Assembly: GCF_010093535.1 (NCBI RefSeq)
Contig: NW_022985216.1
Span: 310,900-374,899 of the forward strand
DNA length: 64,000 bases
Origin: Lindgomyces ingoldianus
Lineage: Eukaryota > Ascomycota > Dothideomycetes > Pleosporales > Lindgomycetaceae
Reading direction: 5' to 3'
Positions 57,430-64,000 of this stretch are shown one piece after another. The notes under the pieces are model-generated. The model was not told the origin of the DNA, searched no databases, and saw only the letters and a list, made by a program, of their open reading frames with translations. Made by a program: the position numbers and the translations under genes. Within the stretch, counting starts at the first letter, position 1. Each line of letters starts with the position of its first letter.

Positions 57430-60400
57430 AATATAAACTTAAAGAAAATGTAGACTAATTCCCCTCTAAATGCTTTTAGTTACTATATGCCTACTTTTAA
57501 CTTAACTATAACATAACAGCCTTAATTAACTTACTAATAAATAAAAATATTATTAACTTAAATTAATTTATAGTATTTCTATAAGTAACTTATAAAGACT
57601 TAAATAAAAAGTTAACAGCCTTAAGTTGCTTAAACACTTTATAACAAGAAAAGAAAAGCTTTACTTTACACTTTACTAAGTTCTACTAACTTACATTTAA
57701 TATAGGCCTAAATAAGATAGGTTTAATTATAGCTTTATATAACTCCCTTTTAACTAAACTATAACGCGCTATAGTAGGAGAACCTCTTCTAAACAACCTT
57801 AATGCGTATGTAAACCTAATTACTACCTATAATAATAATATAAGGTTCCTCTTTATATAAGCTTTAATACACCCCTAAACTAGCGCAGTTGCAAATAAGA
57901 ACTCTAATATAATAAAAATTAATTTAAATTATACTTTAGTTAGTTCTAAAAAGTGTAAAAATTATAAAAAAAAAAGTTAATGCTTTAAGTGTAGTAAGTA
58001 TAGTTATATTTTTTAAAACTGCTTTATTTCTTTTTCTTAAGTTTATATAAGTAGTGCTGCTAGCACTTATTAAAGATTCTTACTATTTTAATTTTGTTTT
58101 TATAAAGGCTTTAACTTGTATTTAAGCTCTAATCCTTTTTACTACTCTTAACATAGCTACAGCTATAGCAGTAGGAGCCTGTAAAAAGGCTTGTTCTAGG
58201 GCTAAGTTGCCTCTTAGAACTAATTTAACACTAGATCTTTACTAACTTATAAGCTAAGTCCTTTACTAATAACTAAAAGTACTAAGTTAATATTTTTATA
58301 TATTTATAATAAAGAACTATATTAGCTTTAATATAAGCTTTTATTAACTTAGAAGTAAACAGCATAGGTTACATTAATAAAGAACTAGCGTATAAACTAA
58401 ATTTTTAATTAATACTGCTTACTTAAATAATTTACCTAACTAGATTTAATAGAAAATAACTTAAAAAAAGTTTTATTTTCTGTACTATAACTATTATAAT
58501 TACTTACTAATACTATAAGAAGTAGATTAAGCTCTATGTAATAAACACAGAATATTATAACCTAATTCTAGGACAACTATAGCTATATTAGCACAAGGTT
58601 GCTTTTAATTACTAAAAGTAAGTCCTAAACTTTAACTTTTTTTAATGCTAAAATGTATGCTTATGCTTATACCTAAACAACACCTAAGTAGCACTTAATA
58701 TAAAAAGTCTCTAGACCTACTCTCTAATAACCTAGAGAAAAACTGCCTAAGTAAGGCTAACAAGCTAGGCCTTTTACTAAAATAGGCTATATAAAATAAT
58801 TTAATAACTACTTAAACTTAAAGAAAAAAAAGCTTTTAAAGAATTTTTACTTACTTAATTTAGACATAAACTAGAACTTAAACAGTAAATAGACATCTAC
58901 TACATAAGACTTACCCTATTTATAACCCTAGCTTAATAACTAGATTATAAAATCTACGCAGTTATAATTTCTAATATAGACTAAGCTCTAGCTCTCTAAA
59001 AACGCACTAACTTAAAAATAATAGTCTTTTAAGACTACTATAACTTATTACATGTTTTTTTTTAAAAATAAGTTTAATAAGCTTCTAATATAATATCTAT
59101 ATAATTACTAGATAACTTTTAAGCCTAGTAAATAACCTAGTTATAGGCTACTATATAAAATGTTACTAAATAAATTAAAAGTGCTTTAAAAATACCTTAA
59201 TAAAAACTTAAAAAAAGAGTTTATTTAAGCTAGCTTTTTACTAGTAGTGTTACTTATACTATTTATAAAGAAACCTAAAGGTAAGCTTTAATTTTATGTT
59301 AACTACTAAGAACTAAATACTATTACTATTAAAAACTAATACCTAATTTTTTTTTATAAGAAACTCTAAGCTAACTAAGTAAAGCAAAGTATTTTATAAA
59401 GTTAGATATTATTACTGCCTTTAATAAGCTAAAAATAGCAAAGGGTAATAAGTAGCTAATAGTGTTTTAGACTTAATATAGACTATTTAAGTACTTAGTA
59501 ATGCCCTTTAGCTTAGCTAACGCGCTTAGTACTTTTTAACATTTTATAAACAACTTGCTCTAACCCTACCTAGATGTGTTCTACACTATGTATATTAATA
59601 ATATTCTAATCTACAGTAATAGCCTTTTAGAGCATAAACAGCATGTATGCCTAGTGCTAAAGGCTATAGAAGAAGCAGGTCTGCAACTTAATATAAACAA
59701 ATGCAAGTTCTACTAATTAAAGGTTACATATTTAGGATATATAATTTTTATAAATAGCATTTAAATAAACCCTATTAAGGTTTAGACTATGCTAGATTAG
59801 TAATACCTAAAAGATGTAAAAGATGTTTAAGCCTTTATAAAATTTACTAACTTCTACTAATAATTTATTAATAACTTTTTATAGTAAGTAAGCCTTATAA
59901 TTACACTTACTAAAAAAAAGATCTAATTTAACTTTAACTTAAATTACTAATAGTTTTTTAACTAGCTAAAGAAAGCCTTTACTAAAGCTTTAATACTTTA
60001 CTACTTTAACTTTAAACTACTAATACTTGTAGAAGCTAATGCCTTAGACTACATAGTAACAAGAGTTTTCTTCTAGACTAAGCTAGATAGGACTATTAAG
60101 CCTATTATATATTTCTTAAAAAGAATAAGTCCTGTAAAAGGTAATTATAAAATCTATAATAAGAAATTACTTACTATAGTACACTGCTTTAAATAATAGC
60201 AACCTAAACTAGAAGGTGCAGCGCATTTAATATAAGTCTTATCTAACTATAAGAACTTACAGTACTTTATAACTATAAAATAACTTAGCTACTAATAAGC
60301 CTGTTAGTCTAAATACTTATTTTATTTTAATTTTAAAATTACTTATTATTCTAGTTAAGACAGAGGGAAACTAGATGCCCTTATAAAGCAATTCTAAAAT

Positions 60401-62030
60401 GTCCCTACTTAAAAAGAAGTATAAAAGGCTTAACACTAAACTTTGCTTTAACTTAAGCTATTTTTAGACCTTAACTTAAATAAAATAGATTAGATAATTA
60501 ATTAAATTATTACTAATAAGTATCTAAATAATAAATTTATTTAAAAAACCTTAGACCTACTCTAAAACAGCGCTAGTTAGTTAAAAAAAGTAACACTAGC
60601 TAACTATAAAAACTAAAATAGTAAGCTATATTACTATAACTAACTTATAATCCCTAATTCTAACAAACTAAGAATTAAACTACTCTAAATTATACATAAC
60701 TTACCTACTAAAAGACACCTAGGCAGAGGAAAGACTCTTAACCTACTACAGAGAGAGTACTACTAGCCCTGCATGTTCTATACTGTACGCTAATACGTAT
60801 TATGTTGCTATACTTGCTGTAAAGTAAAAGCCTTTTAAAAAAGGTATAATAGCCTACTTAAACTACTCCTAATTCTTAAATAAGCTTAAAAAAATATATT
60901 AATTAATTTTATTATAAACCTACCTTTATCTAAAAGGTATATAAATATTATAGTAGTTATTAATTACTTAACTAAGTATTAACACCTAATACTATGTTCC
61001 TTTATAACTGCCTCTAATATAGCCTAGTTATTCTACTAATATGTATAGGTTTACTATAGCCTGCCTAACATAATTATATTAGATAGAGGTACGCAGTTTG
61101 TCTTAGCCTTCTAGAATAAACTTTATAAACAGCTCTAAATTGTCTTTTATCTATTTACAGCTTTTTACCTAGAGACTAACAGCTAGACTAAGAACATAAA
61201 CACTGTAATAAAATAAGTCTTATAAGTGTACATAAACTACTAGTAGGATAACTAGGTAAAATAGTTAGCTATAGCATAGTTTAAAGCTAATAATATAACA
61301 TTTAAATTAACATAAGTATCTCTGTTTTTAGTAAACTATAAATACTACCTTTAAATAGAATTTAAACTACTTTTAAATACTCCTTAACTAACTTATTAAT
61401 TTATATAAGTAATAAATGTAAATAGACTTATTAATAAAATCTAAAATATATCTAAATATATTTATAAAAAGCTTATATAAGCTTAAGCTTTTTAATAAGA
61501 GTATATAAACTAATTCTAAACTCTTACCTCTATGTATGCAGCTAGTAAGAAGGTCTAGCTAGACGCTAGAAATATCTAAATAAACTAATAATTAAAGAAA
61601 CTTAATTAAAAGAACTTTAGCCTTTTTATAGTAGCCTATATAGTCTTATTATATGCTTACTAATTAATCCTACCTAACAGCATAAAGATACACTCTGTGT
61701 TCTATGTATTATTGCTGCGCTAAGTAGCCTCTAAATCTAACTATCTATCTAGATAGCTAAACTTACTACCTAAACCTATTATTATAAATAATAAACTAAA
61801 ATATGTTATAGAAGACATTAAATAGATTTAGTTTAATAAAAAAAAACATATTTATAAATACTTTATAAAATAAACTAGATATAACAAACTGTTATAAAAA
61901 CTTATAGAAGCTCTATAAAAAAACTCTGCAGTAACTTAATTCTACACCTAATACTTATCTAAACTAAACCTATACTCTAATAAAGACAACTTAATGCTAG
62001 AACTACTAATGTAAAAGATTTCCTTCCTAA
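57430..62030 (+). pseudogene. Gypsy gag-pol, RIP-altered
   Basis: The gag part (to about 58,950) is poorly recognisable. Reverse transcriptase runs about 59,270-59,800, with the catalytic box reading YINN at 59591-59602 where YxDD is expected, then ILIYS. RNase H follows to about 60,250. The integrase zinc-finger and core cover about 60,680-61,300 (RHLGRGKTLNLL; LPNIIILDRGTQFV). A C-terminal chromodomain-like segment near 61,800-61,900 (YVIEDIKQIQ) suggests a chromovirus. Domain order RT before INT is Gypsy. Many TAG/TAA codons rule out a product. Confidence 0.75.
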
Positions 62031-62045
62031 TAAGAGGGGGAGTAC

Positions 62046-62363
62046 TGTTACAGTATCCTCTCTAGATCCTAGACATAACTGTATTAGACGTGTACTAGAG
62101 TATTATTAGTGCACATCTAACATAAACATAACATAATATAGACATAAACTTAAGCATAAACTACTTTAACACTAACTAAACTTAAAATAGGCTTAATTTA
62201 TACTTAAAGCGCTTAGACTTTTAAGCTAAGTATTTAATTACTAATTTTCTTCTAAACCTTCCTGTTCCTCACACAACGTCTTGTACCTACTATAATACCT
62301 TACGTAGTAATTAAACTAGACCTCTGTGAAGCTCTATAACCTTACTCGTGCACAATTGTGACA
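62046..62363 (+). repeat. 3' LTR of the Gypsy element
   Basis: 318 bp. It is altered at its start (TGTTACAG for TGTCACGG) but its last 100 bp keep more CpA and CpG than the 5' LTR (TCCTCACACAACGTC against TCTTTATATAATGTC). Confidence 0.9.
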
Positions 62364-62368
62364 GGTTC

Positions 62369-63172
62369 TTAGGGTGTAGCTAACTGCAGTTTGCCCTTTA
62401 ACAGCTATATAAGTAGCTTAGGTTAAACAGTTCTAGGGTAGACAAGATAAAAAGTATATATAGTATAAGATATATAAGTAGTATTATTCTTATTAGAAAA
62501 AAGTAATGCTTTTTAGTCTATAACATACTTCACAGGCGAGTTGCTCACACACCTAAGTTGCTTACTTTTGCCAAGACCCTACCCTAACAAACTCTATTAT
62601 AGCCTATAACAACCTGCTCTAGCACTATATAGTATAGTACAGCCTAGAATATTATTTAGATACTACTTCTACTTCTTGCTTACACATTTACATGTTATGC
62701 CTAGTCTAATTACACTATCTGCAGCGCCTTTAGAATAGCTTACCTACTTTAGCTTACACCTACTTCTTTACTTTCTTCTTATTACTGTGCGCTTTAAACT
62801 TCTTTAAAGCTATTAAGTGTAGGCTTTTTTAAATTATTAAAGTCTTTTCTGCCTTAATCTACTTTTTTTTATATAATTTATGTTATGTAGTAGCCTTATT
62901 AGCTGCTTAAAGCTTAGTAATTTCTTATTATGCTAACACTAGCTTATATATAATTATTACTACCTCTTTTAAAACTTTTTTAAACACTTTAACTATAAAA
63001 GTTAGTAAACTATTTATATACTTTTAAATTTTTATTTTTATAAGCATTAATTATAACTTAAGTTTTAAAGTATTACTTAGAGTTTATAACTACTAGAGCT
63101 TAAAATACTACAACAGTTCATAAATGATCTGTAAAAGCAAAGCTTGCTTAGAGCAATAGTTAGCACATTAAG
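62369..63172. other. AT-rich sequence downstream of the Gypsy element
   Basis: It probably continues the host repeat interrupted by Gypsy. An arm of the foldback family starts at 62,533 (CAGGCGAGTTGC). It is the least altered copy of that terminus in the window, extends about 60 bp and is then lost. No gene seen. Confidence 0.5.
62533..62595 (+). repeat. Terminus of the CAGGCAAGTTGC foldback family
   Basis: CAGGCGAGTTGCTCACACACC, then CCTAAGTTGCTTACTTTTGCC. It aligns with the left end at 52,584. Unaltered CpG and CA positions suggest what the family looked like before mutation. Confidence 0.65.
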
Positions 63173-63383
63173 GTAGGCGTAAGGCCGGATGTCCTAGAGC
63201 GGGCTAGTATGGCCTCCTCTAACCTGTTTAGAGGTCACATAACCTGTACTTTATATATAAGCATAAATCTTAATAAGTAAGGCTTAGTAGTAATTTGTCT
63301 CTTTTATAATACACTTCTATCTTTTTTTAAAAGCTTACTTTTAGTGCTATTTATGCTACTTACTATTCTATCTTTATAGTAAG
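63173..63383 (+). mobile_element. Solo LTR, family V, RIP-altered copy
   Basis: 63178-63378 is exactly 201 bp, the same length as the copy at 57,219. It differs from it almost entirely by C/T and G/A. The first base is C instead of T. Flanks are GTAGG (63173-63177) and GTAAG (63379-63383), a 5-bp duplication with one G-to-A. Confidence 0.8.
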
Positions 63384-63523
63384 TTATTTAGGTTAAAGAA
63401 TAGTTTATAATAATTTTTATAAATTATTTTATCTTAAGTTGCTTAGAACTTATCTAATAAGTTTTTATATTAGCTTTAACTATAACTTAACTTTATCTTT
63501 TAACGTTATAGTTACTTTTATTT

Positions 63524-63621
63524 TTTTAAGTATTTAGTTGCACCTTTTTTTTTTTGCTAGCTTAGTAGTTTTCTAATATTTTTTATATAAGGCCTATAAG
63601 TGTTAATAGCATTCCTAGGTT
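63524..63621 (+). repeat. Second copy of the 22,134-22,228 repeat
   Basis: It shares GCTAGCTTAGTAGTTTTCTA, AAGGCCTATA and CATTCCTAGGTT with the earlier copy. CCTCCTCCC there has become CTTTTTTTT here, showing directional C-to-T change. Confidence 0.7.
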
Positions 63622-63804
63622 CTAAGTCCCTACGCACTTCTATATGCCTCTAACTAGATTTCTACTGCATTTAGACCTATTGTCTTGCCTGCGCTGTTAT
63701 ATAGTTGTAGCATAATGCTTAGCAAATTTGTATTAGATAGGTAATAGACATATAATAACAATATTTAACTATAGCATGTAACTAATTATAGCCTGTAACT
63801 AAGC

Positions 63805-63870
63805 ATAGCTAATGCTAATCTCTAACACACTAATATAGCTAATGCTAATCCTTAACATACTAATATAGCT
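63805..63870 (+). repeat. 30-bp tandem repeat, about 2.2 copies
   Basis: Units start ATAGCTAATGCTAATC at 63805 and 63835, with a partial third. It is in AT-rich, otherwise featureless DNA. Confidence 0.65.
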
Positions 63871-64000
63871 AAAAATATAGAATAAATATAGCTAACTATA
63901 ATTTAAATATATTTTATATAACATAGAATAAAGTAAACTACATATAAATTAATATAAAAGTGTACTTATATTAAGTATAACTACATTTTTTTTAAAAAAA

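Larger units (their letters stand above)
56488..62368 (+). mobile_element. Ty3/Gypsy retrotransposon (chromodomain type) with TSD GGTTC
   Basis: LTRs are 56493-56810 and 62046-62363 (318 bp each). They begin TGTCACGG / TGTTACAG and end ATTATAACA / ATTGTGACA. The duplication GGTTC is at 56488-56492 and 62364-62368. A purine tract (AAGAGGGGGAG) lies just before the 3' LTR. It contains an intact solo LTR of another family at 57,219-57,419. The 5' LTR start and the 3' LTR end are less altered than the rest. Confidence 0.9.
35110..64000. other. AT-rich block 2 (nested, RIP-altered transposons)
   Basis: This runs to the window end. Apart from young LTRs and a few GC-normal patches, the DNA has the same CTAG/TAG-rich, CCA/TGG-poor signature as block 1. 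Recognisable elements are listed separately. In 35,110-35,758 and 63,622-64,000 I see only AT-rich sequence plus the short tandem repeat near 63,805. Confidence 0.85.

Noticed and set aside
35110..64000. Alternative genetic code or TAG read-through in the AT-rich block
   Set aside because: TAG codons replace Gln/Trp only in repeats and coincide with C-to-T changes elsewhere. Genes in the GC-normal parts use CAG/TGG normally, so mutation explains it.

Overview
This window comes from a filamentous ascomycete (Pezizomycotina). The evidence is the gene structure (short 47-99 nt GT..AG introns, intron-poor genes among intron-rich ones), the gene families (LaeA-like methyltransferase, Scp160/vigilin KH protein, fungal F-box protein, small secreted proteins), and large AT-rich blocks whose transposons carry dense C-to-T / G-to-A changes like repeat-induced point mutation (RIP). 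A leotiomycete is plausible but not proven. The sequence is strongly compartmentalised.

Region 1 (about 1-20.97 kb) is ordinary gene-bearing DNA. In order it holds: the 3' part of an AYR1-like short-chain reductase with one in-frame TAG (+); a 10-exon LaeA-like methyltransferase (-); a 2.7 kb intergenic stretch; a three-exon KH-repeat protein of the Scp160/vigilin family (-); a 170-residue secreted protein (-); a relic of a CorA-like membrane transporter (-); a single-exon F-box protein (-); a solo LTR with intact target duplication; and a large multi-exon secreted protein (+).

Region 2 (about 20.97-31.09 kb) is AT-rich. It is dominated by a Tad1-like LINE relic broken by many TAG/TAA codons and by a short LTR-type repeat. 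A GC-normal patch near 28.1 kb carries a 43 bp sequence repeated in inverted orientation at 31.2 kb.

Region 3 (about 31.09-35.1 kb) is a small GC-normal island. It holds a Pif1-helicase C-terminal fragment, an unknown 336-residue ORF, the last exon of a second unknown gene, and a degenerate Hst3/Hst4-like sirtuin.

Region 4 (about 35.1-64 kb) is AT-rich and TE-filled. Its core is a three-level nest in which every level keeps its target-site duplication. An outer Ty1/Copia element (35,764-52,520; TATTA) contains an inner Copia element of the same family (37,155-47,697; GCTAT), which contains a hAT transposon (39,009-42,076; 8-bp CTTAGTAC). Mutation load appears to fall from outer to inner. Downstream lie a 1.07 kb foldback element, a chromodomain-type Ty3/Gypsy element (56,493-62,363; GGTTC) that hosts an unmutated solo LTR (CACAA), a RIP-altered sister of that solo LTR, and further degenerate repeats. 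No intact host gene is visible in Region 4.

I found no tRNA, rRNA or CRISPR. All intron and exon limits were read by eye from splice consensus and reading-frame continuity.
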